NCBI GenBank assembly: GCA_029560815.1
Contig: JAKQKF010000396.1
Span: forward strand, 1-64,000
Direction of reading: 5' to 3'
Length of the DNA: 64,000 nucleotides
From: a bacterium
GTDB lineage: Bacteria; KSB1; UBA2214
Shown: piece by piece, positions 51,257-59,931 of the stretch
Position numbering within the stretch: the first letter of the stretch is position 1
Layout of the letters: every line of letters starts with the position of its first letter
The notes under the pieces: generated by a model
Seen by the model: only the letters and a program-made list of their open reading frames with translations
The model's database searches: none
What the model was told of the DNA's origin: nothing
Translations under genes and position numbers: made by a program

Positions 51257-52021
51257 ATGAACAAGATTCTGCCGGCAGATACCAGCACGGTTTTACTGCT
51301 GCTGCTCCTGGTCTCCATGGCCGCGGCCTATCTGATGCTGGGGTTCGGTGGTTTTGCCGGGGGCAGAAAAAAGGCGCCCGCGCGGAAAAAGTCAAAATCT
51401 TCCGGGAGGAGTGTCCTGCTGATGCTGCTCCTGGCAGTGTCGGCCCTGGTTCTGCTCTTCTTTGCCGTCTATCTTCACTATTTTATCCCGTTAAATGGCG
51501 AAACCCGGGTTGCCCGCGTCGAATTTGAAAAGGATGGTGGCCGGAAGGGCGATTTCAGGATGATCCTGATCCCTTATGAGAACGGCCAGCCCGGCAAGGC
51601 CCAATCCTACCCCATCAAGGGAGCCGCCTGGTCTCTCAAGGGAGAGGTTTTGCATTGGCAACCTGGACTTGGAAAGGTCGGCCTGCGGACGATGTTCCGG
51701 CTGACCGGGATTGACGGTTATTACGGGCAGGGAAGCAGTGCGCGCAAGGGGAGCGAGGTCAAGCTGGCCGGTACAGCCGGGCAGGGGATCTGGAAAGCGG
51801 TGCAGGGCACCAACCGGATCTTCAAGGCGGCTCGCATCACCACGCACCGCAGCGGCAAGGAGAATCCACTCTGGTCAAGCGGGTATGATATCTATGCGGA
51901 TGAAGACGGTCTGAGGGTTGAGAGCGCAAGCCGAACTCCGGCTGCTCTGAAGAGAGAGAGAGAAGAAGCGCCGCCGCAGGAGCGGCGTTATCCCCGCCGC
52001 CCGGAGGATGTGCGGCACTAG
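51257..52021 (+). CDS. Unknown membrane protein
   Basis: 254 residues, no family recognized. Two N-terminal membrane helices (about 11-32 VLLLLLLVSMAAAYLMLGF and about 51-75 SVLLMLLLAVSALVLLFF) are separated by a short Lys/Arg/Ser-rich loop. A mainly beta-structured soluble domain follows (about 80-235), ending in a charged tail rich in Arg and Glu. The Lys/Arg loop between the helices suggests both termini are on the outer face. GAGG precedes ATG 51257. It is the last gene of the run and its stop overlaps the SDR stop on the other strand. Confidence 0.75.
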   Translation: MNKILPADTSTVLLLLLLVSMAAAYLMLGFGGFAGGRKKAPARKKSKSSGRSVLLMLLLAVSALVLLFFAVYLHYFIPLNGETRVARVEFEKDGGRKGDFRMILIPYENGQPGKAQSYPIKGAAWSLKGEVLHWQPGLGKVGLRTMFRLTGIDGYYGQGSSARKGSEVKLAGTAGQGIWKAVQGTNRIFKAARITTHRSGKENPLWSSGYDIYADEDGLRVESASRTPAALKREREEAPPQERRYPRRPEDVRH

Positions 52022-52773
52022 AGTCCCCAGCCCCCGCTGACGGGAATATGGGCGCCGGTGACATAGGCGGCCGCCTTGCTGCAAAGATATAATAGTGCGC
52101 CGGTCAGGTCATCAGCTGAACCGGGCCGTCCGGCGGGCACGCTTGCGGCGGCGTTGTGGCGTCCAACAGCGTCAAGAGTGCCGTTATCCATGAGGCCGGG
52201 AGCCAGGACATTGACGGTGATATGGTGGCGGGCCCCCTCGACGGCGAGAGATTTCGTCAGAATAAGGACGCCGGTTTTAGCGATTGCGTAGGGGAGGACT
52301 CGATGATAGGCCTGGATCCGGTCGCTGTTGGCCAGGCCGATATTGATGATACGGCCCCACTTTTGCGCCACCAGCACCGGCCAGAAGGCGCGGCAGAGGT
52401 AATAGACACTGTTGAGATTGCCCGTCACCATCTCTTCCCATTCCGCCGGCGTCAGTTCATCCCACTGTTTTTCAATAAACGGCCCCACATTATTGACGAG
52501 GATGTCGAGACGGCCGAAGCGAGCCGTGATCTCCTCCTGCAGCCGGCTGACCTCCTCCCACCGGCGCACATCCGCCTGAAACCGTTCAGCCTCTCCCCCC
52601 TTTTTGCGAAGTTCCTCCACCAGCTGGTCCGCCTCTGTGGCGCTGTGGCGGTAGTGAATGGCCAGGGCGGCGCCGCGCGCAGCGAGGGCGCGGGCCATGC
52701 TTTTGCCCAATCCCCTGGCGCTGCCGGTCACCAGGGCTACTCTTCCATTCAGCTCATTTTCTCCGCCGCTCAT
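52018..52773 (-). CDS. SDR-family oxidoreductase, FabG-like
   Basis: Short-chain dehydrogenase/reductase, 251 residues. NAD(P)-binding ALVTGSARGLGKSMARAL, LVNNVGPF near 94, catalytic Ser/Tyr/Lys with YAIAKTGVLILTKSLA (Tyr-x3-Lys), NVLAPGLMDNGT and the C-terminal GAHIPVSGGWGL are all present. This resembles 3-oxoacyl-ACP reductases, but a broader keto-reductase role is as likely. It is the second gene of a pair with the histidine kinase: the kinase stop and its ATG share ATGA, so translation is coupled. That coupling with a sensor kinase is unusual. Confidence 0.93.
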   Translation of the reverse strand: MSGGENELNGRVALVTGSARGLGKSMARALAARGAALAIHYRHSATEADQLVEELRKKGGEAERFQADVRRWEEVSRLQEEITARFGRLDILVNNVGPFIEKQWDELTPAEWEEMVTGNLNSVYYLCRAFWPVLVAQKWGRIINIGLANSDRIQAYHRVLPYAIAKTGVLILTKSLAVEGARHHITVNVLAPGLMDNGTLDAVGRHNAAASVPAGRPGSADDLTGALLYLCSKAAAYVTGAHIPVSGGWGL

Positions 52774-53963
52774 ATGACGATCCGCATGGTTGTGCCCTTG
52801 CCGATATGAGTCTCTTTGATGAAGAGACGGCCGTGGTGGTACTCCTCGATGATCCGCTTGGCAAAATTAAGCCCCAGACCCCATCCCCTTTGCTTCGTGC
52901 TGTAGCCCGGCTTGAAGACGTCGTTGCGCCGCTTTGCGGTGATGCCGGCGCCGTTGTCACGGATGTCGATGGCGACATGCTTTTTCCCTGCGAGGGGGAT
53001 AACGTTGATTTCAATCCTGCCTCTCTTGCCCTTAACCGCGTCGATGGCGTTTTTGACCAGATTCTCGACGGCCCATTCGAAGAGCTCACGATTGAGGAGC
53101 ACGGGTTTGACATCGCCATAATTTTCGATCAATTCGATCGGATTGCCTGTTTTGGGCAGGCGCTTGCGCAGGTATGCGCAGACATCTTGCAGAACCGGCT
53201 GCACATGTTGGGAATCGAGCAGGGTCTCGGAGCCGATGTGTGAAAAACGGGCGGCGATCTTTTCAAGCCGCTTGACATCGGCTTCCATATCAACGAGGGT
53301 CAGGTCCCGGTTGGCGGCCTCCAGACTTGAGGATTTAAGCAGTTCAAGCCAGCCCAGAAGGGAGGAGATGGGGGTACCGAGCTGATGAGCGGTCTCTTTG
53401 GCCATACCCACCCAGATGAAGCGCTGCTCACTGCTTTTGATGCTGCGGAAGCTGAGAAAGGCCACAAGCACCAGCAGCCCGAGTCCGCTGATGGTGACCC
53501 AGGGCAGATACTGCAGCCGGGTGATCAGTGTCGAGTCGCCGAAATAGAGATAGCTGAGTACATACTCCTCGTAGGTTATGGGGATGGGTTCGTTTTCCTG
53601 GCGCATCTTCTCGATGACCTTGCGCACCTGCTTGATGGCTTCAGGCGACCGGGCGGTATCCGGAACGGCCAGCCCCTGCCAGGAGCTGGGATTGCCATCG
53701 CGGTCGGTCAGGACGAGGGGAAAGGTGGCTCTGCTGATGATATTGACAAAGAGCCAGTCGAGGACCTCGGGCTGGTCCGCGGCCACCGCCAGCCTCTGGT
53801 AGGTGAGGGCGTAGAATTCAGCGATATCCCCGGACTGCTTGCGCAGGTCCCGGACCAGCCCCTGGACGTAGAAATTGACGGCAATGATGCTGAGGATGAC
53901 CACAAGTACGAAGAGGCTGCGCAGGGTTCCGGAGAACATGTAGAGCGTCTTGCGGAAGGACAT
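52770..53963 (-). CDS. Membrane sensor histidine kinase
   Basis: 397 residues. Two membrane helices (about 13-30 and 153-172) enclose a 120-residue extracytoplasmic sensor domain. The kinase core has the H-box ETAHQLGTPISSLLGWLELL (His193), the N-box ENLVKNAIDAVKG, G1 DIRDNGAGI and G2 GWGLGLNFAKRII. The H-Q-L-G-T-P form is common in FCB-group kinases. No response regulator is encoded next to it. I chose ATG 53963 with GGAGAGG upstream; the longer frame to 54116 runs through the yfhO terminator. No promoter was seen in the 50 bp after yfhO, so read-through or an internal promoter is implied. Confidence 0.93.
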   Translation of the reverse strand: MSFRKTLYMFSGTLRSLFVLVVILSIIAVNFYVQGLVRDLRKQSGDIAEFYALTYQRLAVAADQPEVLDWLFVNIISRATFPLVLTDRDGNPSSWQGLAVPDTARSPEAIKQVRKVIEKMRQENEPIPITYEEYVLSYLYFGDSTLITRLQYLPWVTISGLGLLVLVAFLSFRSIKSSEQRFIWVGMAKETAHQLGTPISSLLGWLELLKSSSLEAANRDLTLVDMEADVKRLEKIAARFSHIGSETLLDSQHVQPVLQDVCAYLRKRLPKTGNPIELIENYGDVKPVLLNRELFEWAVENLVKNAIDAVKGKRGRIEINVIPLAGKKHVAIDIRDNGAGITAKRRNDVFKPGYSTKQRGWGLGLNFAKRIIEEYHHGRLFIKETHIGKGTTMRIVI

Positions 53964-53979
53964 GATCCCTCTCCTTGTC

Positions 53980-54008
53980 AAAAAAAGGGTGGGCGAAAGG
54001 CCCACCCT
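53980..54008 (-). terminator. Rho-independent terminator of the YfhO-type gene
   Basis: On the minus strand the stem AGGGTGGGC / GCCCACCCT is followed by T7. The histidine kinase ATG lies only 17 nt beyond it. Confidence 0.9.
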
Positions 54009-54013
54009 CGAGA

Positions 54014-56563
54014 TCAAACGGTCACCGGCGGCTGCTTGCGGCGTTTCTGGTAGAGCAGCCAGAGCGCATACCCGAGCAGTCCGATCAGCAGGAACAGGGT
54101 CAGCGTGCTGATCCACTTTCCGGTCCGATAGGATACCGGATCGAATTTGAAAACAATCTGGTGATCACCCGGCTGCAAAAAGATCCCGCGCAGCAGATAG
54201 TTGGTCTTGAATATCCTGGTCTCCTTGCCGTCCACATAGGCTTTCCAGCCCGAAGGATAATAGATTTCGCTGAGGACCAGAATGGTCGGTGATTTGACCT
54301 GAGCGGAAAGGTCGATCTGGTGGAGATCATGCCGGGTGATTTCGGCCTTGTTGGCGCTGGCCGCCGCCACCGGGAAGGGGGGCTTTTCCTCGATGATCGC
54401 CACCCGGCGCGGATCAAAACGGCCGCTCTTCATAAAATCAAAGACGTTCTTGCGGCCGGAGAGCAGACGGGTTGAATCGGCGAAAAAGGCGCGCGGCAGG
54501 ACCGTGGTATTGCGGTAGAGCGGGATCTGCTCGGGATCGGCTACGGGCTGGTAGCGCGGATCGTTGAGAGGCAGATACTGCAGAACAAGATACTTGACGT
54601 TGAGCATGTCGAGCATGGCCGAGTCGAAGGCGCGCCTCTCCGGGGCGATCTGGTCGAGGGGCACTTCGACCGGCGTGACACGGTTGTCGCGCATGCCAAC
54701 CCGCCAGTATTTGGACATGAAACTGTTGAGGCCGTAGCGGTCCTGTGAGCCGAAGCCGGTCTCATCGAGAAAGTCCTGATAGAGGCGGACTTTGGCGGCA
54801 CTGTAGCCGGAGATGTTGGGGATGAGATGGTACATGTACCAGTTGCCGCTCTTGTCATCCAGTACCGGGAAAATACGGTAGAGTTCGGTCTCGTTTTTCA
54901 GATATTGAACAGCCGGGGTGGCGGCGAAAAAGGCTTTCTCGTCCGATTTGTTCTGGGGACGGATGATTTTGGCATCCACCATCAGGAGATCGAAAACCAC
55001 CATGGCGGAGAGGGCAATAGTCAGCGTCAGCCGGGTGAGGCGGCTCTTGAGAAACCGGAAAACCAGCACGATCGTCAATGCAAGCAGACCGATGGATTTA
55101 AGGCTGTCGATCAGGGCCTTGTTGTAGGCCTGCAGGCGCTGGGCTTCGTTCAGGGTGTGGCCGCCGCTGCCGGCCATCCCCAGATAGAGAGACTTGCCGA
55201 GAATGACCATGAGGGCCAGCAGGAGAACAACCCCGGCAAACGCATAGAGGTAGCGTTTCAGGCTTTTCATTTTGCGGTTGCGTTCCATGGGTTTGAGCTG
55301 CGGCAGCTGCGTGCGCAGCTCAAAGAGGGCCTGCAAGCCGATTCCGGCCAGGACGAGCAGGGCGATATCGAAGATGATGTGGATCATGCTGGGGACGCGG
55401 AATTTGTTGAAATAGGGCAAAATCTTGAATAGGGGTCCGTAGATCAGGGGCAGATGCTTGCCGAAAGAGACCAGCAGTGAGAAGAGTGCGACGATGGTCA
55501 TGATCCAGGTTGTCCGGTCGCGGCGTAACACAATAGCCAGGCCTGCCAGAATAAACACAATCACGCTGAAATAGAGGGGATAATCGGTGAAGGGCATTTT
55601 TCCCCAGTAGGTGGCACCGCCGAATCCCATGAAGGAGGGGATGAAAAAGGTCACCATTTCGAGCGGATGAAAGGACCAGTTCGAAGCATAGTCAAAATCG
55701 AGTCCTCCTCCTTCGCCGCTGCCGCCGCGGATCGAGAAACGCTGATAATCGAGAACCGAGGTATAGAGGGTCATGGAGAGAAGAACGCCGGCGGTGATGG
55801 CCCCGGCTAAAAGCCCGGCGGAAATCAGGAGAGGCTTGATCTGCTTTGTGCGGCGGAAATCGGCGATCTCCTTGTATAGAAGATAGATGCCGAGGAGAAT
55901 GAAGGTGTAGTAGGAGACCTGTATATGGGCGCGGACCATCTGGTAGCCGATCGCCAGGGCGGTCAGGCTGAACCAGAGGGCGTTCTTTTCTTCCATCATC
56001 TTCTTGGCGAGGAGCAGAATGATCGGAATCAGTACGACGGCAAGAAATTTGGTATTGTGACCGTAGGCGGTGAAGGCGACAAATTGTGGTATAAAGATAA
56101 CCGCCAGGCCGGCAAAGAGGGCCGGCAGCGGCTCAACAGCGAGCCCGCGCATGAGCAAAAACATAAAGAGCGCAAAGAGGAGATAGTTGAAAAAGATGAA
56201 TGTGAACTCCGGCATCATGGCAGTGCGAAAGAGTCCGCTAAAAAATTCATCAAGGCGGTTGATATGTGGAGCACTTAAAAGTGATCCGAAAGAGGGCATG
56301 CCGCTGAAGATATAGGGGCACCAGAGGGGGGTGATGCCGCGGGCAAGGGCCTCCTTGACAAAAGGTGCGGTCGCGCGCGAACTCTGTTGATCCGGCATCT
56401 GAAAGGTTTTTCCGGCCAGCATAACCTGGCTGTAAAAAATCAGCAGCAGCAGGAACGCGATCACCATCAGCGCGGCGAGCGGATGACGGCTGATCAGGGT
56501 CTCTTTCTCCGTGGCCAGGAGGGTCTCAATTTTCTCTTGTTCTGCCTTTTTTTTCTTTTTCAC
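54014..56563 (-). CDS. YfhO-family membrane glycosyltransferase-like protein
   Basis: About 849 residues with roughly 13 membrane helices (first at about 30-50) plus soluble loops. It belongs to the YfhO family of GT-C-like membrane proteins: MLAGKTFQMPDQQSSRATAP and LWCPYIFSGMPSFGSL near the N-terminus form the typical first periplasmic loop. A C-terminal beta-rich soluble part (about 650-800) ends with LRGIFLQPGDHQIVFKF and a last helix. Members glycosylate surface polymers; the substrate is unknown. I chose the GTG at 56563 because GAGG is 5 nt upstream, while ATG 56596 has no SD. A TATAAT box is present at 56607-56612 (minus). Confidence 0.9.
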   Translation of the reverse strand: MKKKKKAEQEKIETLLATEKETLISRHPLAALMVIAFLLLLIFYSQVMLAGKTFQMPDQQSSRATAPFVKEALARGITPLWCPYIFSGMPSFGSLLSAPHINRLDEFFSGLFRTAMMPEFTFIFFNYLLFALFMFLLMRGLAVEPLPALFAGLAVIFIPQFVAFTAYGHNTKFLAVVLIPIILLLAKKMMEEKNALWFSLTALAIGYQMVRAHIQVSYYTFILLGIYLLYKEIADFRRTKQIKPLLISAGLLAGAITAGVLLSMTLYTSVLDYQRFSIRGGSGEGGGLDFDYASNWSFHPLEMVTFFIPSFMGFGGATYWGKMPFTDYPLYFSVIVFILAGLAIVLRRDRTTWIMTIVALFSLLVSFGKHLPLIYGPLFKILPYFNKFRVPSMIHIIFDIALLVLAGIGLQALFELRTQLPQLKPMERNRKMKSLKRYLYAFAGVVLLLALMVILGKSLYLGMAGSGGHTLNEAQRLQAYNKALIDSLKSIGLLALTIVLVFRFLKSRLTRLTLTIALSAMVVFDLLMVDAKIIRPQNKSDEKAFFAATPAVQYLKNETELYRIFPVLDDKSGNWYMYHLIPNISGYSAAKVRLYQDFLDETGFGSQDRYGLNSFMSKYWRVGMRDNRVTPVEVPLDQIAPERRAFDSAMLDMLNVKYLVLQYLPLNDPRYQPVADPEQIPLYRNTTVLPRAFFADSTRLLSGRKNVFDFMKSGRFDPRRVAIIEEKPPFPVAAASANKAEITRHDLHQIDLSAQVKSPTILVLSEIYYPSGWKAYVDGKETRIFKTNYLLRGIFLQPGDHQIVFKFDPVSYRTGKWISTLTLFLLIGLLGYALWLLYQKRRKQPPVTV

Positions 56564-56657
56564 GGCAACCTCGTGGCATGACTGGTACGGAAGCATAGTA
56601 TGGTCTATTATAATACAATTTTTTCAGAAAGTCCAGCGATTCCTGCCAAGCGCACGC

Positions 56658-57683
56658 TCAAAGGGTGCGGGAAGAGGGTCCGTCAAGGATCTCGTGCAGG
56701 GCGGCAGTTCTTTTTTCGTCGGAAAAGAGGGTGATCACCCGTTCCCGGGCTCGCCGGCGCAGCTCAGGGCCGGCCGCAAGGGCTTGCCGGAGGGCCGCCT
56801 CCACCGCACCTGCGCTGCGGTCGTGCGCGATAAAGCCCGCATCCCCGATCGCTTCGGGAATACCGCCCGCATGAACCCCGACCGGGATGCATTCACACAG
56901 CATCCCTTCGAGGATGGCGTTCGGGAGGCCTTCGCGAATCGAGAGCTGGGCGTAGACCGCCGCCCGCTGAAAATGGAGAAGAAGCTGTCCGGCCGGCAAT
57001 GGTGGCAGCAAACGGAGATTGGGCACAGCCAGATCCTGCAAATGACGGAGCATCTTGCCCTGCGGCCCGATGATGATAAATTCACAATCGGTCATCCGGG
57101 CGGCCGTCTCCGCGAAAAGATCAAGTCCTTTGATGCGCATGCGGCGCAGATCCTCGCCGACCGAGACGGTGAGGATGGTTTTTGACTCCTTTTCTCCCTC
57201 TGGATACCAGCGCTGCGATGAGAAGCCGAATGGAATAACCCGAATAGTGCCCTTCACCGCACCGACGCAGGTCTGGATATCAGCGGTCAGCGAGGCCGCA
57301 ACCGGACAGAGATAGTCGGCGTTGCGCAGGGCCATGCGCGCACACCAGCTGCGAAAGGGGCGGACAAAAACGCCGTAATTGAATTCCGGCAGGCGGGCGA
57401 CATCATAACCGGCCACCATGACCAGGGATTGCTTTTTAAACTTTCTTGCCAGCAGGACAGGGATCCAGCTGTGATAATCCGCGAACCAGACGATCACGGC
57501 ATCAGCAGACGCGAAATGGCGCAGCAGCCAGAACAGTAGCTGAACGGTGCTGCAAAGATGCTGCAGGCCATTTCCATAGCGATAGAGATGGCTGAGAAGC
57601 CGGTATCCGTCTTGCAGAGCGTACTCATCCTTGACTATGAATGTGCTGTTGGATGGTTTGATGAAGAGAATGGTTTTCTGCAT
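56658..57683 (-). CDS. Family 4-like glycosyltransferase (GT-B)
   Basis: 341 residues. The N-terminal domain (1 to about 165) starts ILFIKPSNSTFIVKDEYALQ. The C-terminal nucleotide-sugar domain has the signature REGLPNAILEGMLCECIPV near 240 and GGIPEAIGDAGFI near 260, as in GT1/GT4 glycosyltransferases. It contributes to a surface polysaccharide or lipid-linked glycan. Its promoter (57689-57717) puts the -10 just 5 nt from the ATG, so the mRNA is probably leaderless and has no SD. It is divergent from the methyltransferase at 57925. Confidence 0.9.
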   Translation of the reverse strand: MQKTILFIKPSNSTFIVKDEYALQDGYRLLSHLYRYGNGLQHLCSTVQLLFWLLRHFASADAVIVWFADYHSWIPVLLARKFKKQSLVMVAGYDVARLPEFNYGVFVRPFRSWCARMALRNADYLCPVAASLTADIQTCVGAVKGTIRVIPFGFSSQRWYPEGEKESKTILTVSVGEDLRRMRIKGLDLFAETAARMTDCEFIIIGPQGKMLRHLQDLAVPNLRLLPPLPAGQLLLHFQRAAVYAQLSIREGLPNAILEGMLCECIPVGVHAGGIPEAIGDAGFIAHDRSAGAVEAALRQALAAGPELRRRARERVITLFSDEKRTAALHEILDGPSSRTL

Positions 57684-57688
57684 GGCCT

Positions 57689-57717
57689 AATGTAAATCAA
57701 TCAGGATAGAGAATCAA
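57689..57717 (-). promoter_or_regulatory. Promoter for the GT4-like gene, leaderless type
   Basis: Minus-strand TTGATT, 17-bp spacer, TACATT, with the -10 ending 5 nt before the ATG at 57683, the same spacing and the same -10 as the site at 43770. Confidence 0.6.
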
Positions 57718-57844
57718 GGAGATTCTCCCGGGCAAACAAGCGCTGCCGGTTGGCAGACCGCCAGCACAGCGCTGCGCGGGCAGCCGCCACGGCCCCGGCC
57801 GGGCAAGCACTCCTCACCGCGACCCAACCGTGGAAAATATCTGC

Positions 57845-57873
57845 TTGTTTAATATTGGGGAGTTGCTTATTTT
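57845..57873 (+). promoter_or_regulatory. Promoter for the methyltransferase gene
   Basis: TTGTTT, 17-bp spacer, TATTTT, about 52 nt before ATG 57925, divergent from the GT4-like promoter. Confidence 0.55.
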
Positions 57874-57924
57874 TATTTGCGTTTGCTGCGAACCTGGCTT
57901 ACCCATCAACCCCGAAAGGTCCTT

Positions 57925-58494
57925 ATGGCCAAAAAACTGAATTTAAAAGTAGATTCGAGCGATGTGCGCGATTTCCAGGGTAAGGTGCGCTTTAAATTTA
58001 CCCGCAAATTTCTGGAGCAGGGGATCACGCGGAGCGGAGAGGTGCTCTCCATCGGCTCGGAAAACCGGTTCGACAGCCTCATGGCCGAACATTTCAAGCT
58101 GCCGATCTCGTTCACTTCAGGGGATTTTGACCGTGAGTGGAGCGCTCAGGAACGCGATTATGCCTATGTCTTTTGCTTTGAGGTGATCGAGCACTTGATG
58201 AATCCCCTCCATTTTCTTGACGGTCTGCATCGCTATGTGAACCCCGAGACCCGCGTTTTTCTCACCACTCCGTACCGGCCGCATCTTTTCTGGAACAACC
58301 AGCATTTTCATGAATTTGATCAGCTGCGGTTCAATCATCTGCTCAATGCCGCCGGCTTTGCGGTGGTGCGGCACCAAACCCGCATCGCCTGGTATCATCC
58401 ACTCTTTTATTTGAGTGGCATTCGGCCTTTCCTGCGCCTCACCATCGGCCGCAGCAGAACCCACCTCTACGAATTGAAACCCGCTGTCAAATAA
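57925..58494 (+). CDS. Class I SAM-dependent methyltransferase-like protein
   Basis: 189 residues. The fold is suggested by GEVLSIGSENRFDSLMAEH (degenerate SAM loop: the usual GxGxG reads IGSEN), the post-I acidic position in FTSGDFDREWS, and YAYVFCFEVIEHLMNPLHFL (motif IV/V, EVxEHL), followed by VFLTTPYRPHLFW. This matches methyltransferase-11/23-like proteins found in polysaccharide loci. The degenerate SAM loop makes activity uncertain. The ATG at 57925 follows AAAGG; the longer frame from 57877 enters the promoter. It converges on the GT4-like gene downstream. Confidence 0.8.
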   Translation: MAKKLNLKVDSSDVRDFQGKVRFKFTRKFLEQGITRSGEVLSIGSENRFDSLMAEHFKLPISFTSGDFDREWSAQERDYAYVFCFEVIEHLMNPLHFLDGLHRYVNPETRVFLTTPYRPHLFWNNQHFHEFDQLRFNHLLNAAGFAVVRHQTRIAWYHPLFYLSGIRPFLRLTIGRSRTHLYELKPAVK

Positions 58495-58559
58495 TTTCCA
58501 GCCGTTCCCCGAGGAGCGGACCTTCCTGCCGTAGCGGATTACAGACAAAATGGATATAA

Positions 58560-58578
58560 GGGGCACCCGGTGTGCCCC
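58560..58578. other. GC-rich hairpin between convergent genes
   Basis: GGGGCAC and GTGCCCC form a perfect 7-bp stem with loop CCGGT, but no T-tract follows on either strand. It may help end the convergent transcripts. Confidence 0.3.
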
Positions 58579-58608
58579 ACTGCAGCGCTCTTTCAGGCCG
58601 GTGGCGGG

Positions 58609-59931
58609 CTATCGGCCGCTGGGCATGAGTTGGTTGAAGAGGGCGGCGAGCTGCCGGGTCTGTTCCCGGCGTTCAAAGAGTGGCCAAGCCTGCTCACTGC
58701 GGTGTGCGTTTTCCGGCGGATTTCCCGCCAGCATCTGCCGCAAGGCTTGTGCAATCCCTGCGATATCGGCAGGCGGCACACACCAGCCCAGGCCGTGGCT
58801 GCGAATGAGATCGGCGGCATCTCCTTCGGGTGCGAGGGCGAGGATGCGCAGCCGTGCGCCGATATATTCATAGATCTTGCCGGTGACGATCCCCTTGTTG
58901 GCGGGGGCGTCGTCGATGATGAGCAGGGCGCCGTCAGCGGCGAGGAGGTACTGCAGGCTTGTTGTGTGTGTGACATAAGGGATGTGCTCAAAAAGATGGC
59001 CCACCGGGGAGGCGGCGATCTCCTGCAGGATCGGCTCGCCGACGCGGCCCACCAGACGGATGCGCAGCATCTGCAGCCCCGGACAGCGCTCCTCCGCCAG
59101 CTTTTCGAGGGCGCGCAGCAGCGCGCGGGGATTGCGATTGCCATACATTGAACCGGTGTAGATCAGGGTAAAGCCGGGCTCCTTCGGCCGGGCGGCGACT
59201 CCCGCCAGATCGGCCGCGTCAAATCCGTTGGGCAGATGGTGCCAGCGTACATCCCGCAGTCCGGGATGGCGGCTGAGCAGATCTTCCTGGACGCCGGAGG
59301 AGACTGTGAGGATGCGGTCCGCTTCCGTCAGGACTCTGTGCTCCATGCGCCGTTCCAGTGCACGCGCGGGGGCGGGCCTCCACTGCGGTGTCGAGAGCCA
59401 TCCGATCCAGGAGTCCCGGAAATCGGCCACCCAGGGCAGCCCCGAGGACTGTTTCAGCTTGCGGCCGATGAGGTGGGTGGTATAGGGCGGCGCGGAGGAG
59501 AAGAGCAGATCGATCTTCTCCTCCCGGATGATTTTACGGCCGAGATTGCAGGCGGGATAGAGCCAGGTCATGCGGGCATCCGGCACAAAGAGAGCGGAAC
59601 GGATCCATTCGGAGATCCGTTCGCTCATTTTTTGCCGGCTCTGCTCGTCCCGGGTGAGAACGGCGATGTCCGTGGCGGCGCCGGCGGCTTTGCCGGTGAA
59701 CCTGCGGTAGAGGCGGTAGGGTTCGAAGAGGGGCGCACGATAGATTTTTATATCGGCGGGGAGCTCATCCTGCAGGGTATTATCGAACGCCGGATAGTCG
59801 GCGTCCCGCGCAGTCAGCACCAGAGGTTCCCAGCCAAACTCGCGCAGATATTTGACGAATTTGAGAGTGCGCTGGACGCCGGCGCCCCCCGCGGGGGGAA
59901 AGTAGTATGTGGTGATCAAGACGCGGGGCAT
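58609..59931 (-). CDS. GT4-like glycosyltransferase
   Basis: 440 residues. The N-terminus is RVLITTYYFPPAGGAGVQRT, a typical GT-B opening with a donor-independent loop. WVADFRDSWIGWLS near 150 and TLIYTGSMYGNRNPRAL near 250 are seen in this family, and EYIGARLRILALAPEGDAAD near 365 follows NKGIVTGKIYEYIG. It is predicted to transfer a sugar during capsule, O-antigen or glycolipid assembly. I start at ATG 59931 because the family N-terminus begins there; the longer frame to 60207 reads over the methyltransferase gene. It overlaps that gene by 16 bp and is translationally coupled to it. Confidence 0.92.
   Translation of the reverse strand: MPRVLITTYYFPPAGGAGVQRTLKFVKYLREFGWEPLVLTARDADYPAFDNTLQDELPADIKIYRAPLFEPYRLYRRFTGKAAGAATDIAVLTRDEQSRQKMSERISEWIRSALFVPDARMTWLYPACNLGRKIIREEKIDLLFSSAPPYTTHLIGRKLKQSSGLPWVADFRDSWIGWLSTPQWRPAPARALERRMEHRVLTEADRILTVSSGVQEDLLSRHPGLRDVRWHHLPNGFDAADLAGVAARPKEPGFTLIYTGSMYGNRNPRALLRALEKLAEERCPGLQMLRIRLVGRVGEPILQEIAASPVGHLFEHIPYVTHTTSLQYLLAADGALLIIDDAPANKGIVTGKIYEYIGARLRILALAPEGDAADLIRSHGLGWCVPPADIAGIAQALRQMLAGNPPENAHRSEQAWPLFERREQTRQLAALFNQLMPSGR

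Noticed and set aside
52813..52900. Toxin-antitoxin or defence cluster near the SDR and kinase
   Set aside because: Both genes have clear metabolic or signalling families and no small partner ORF is present.
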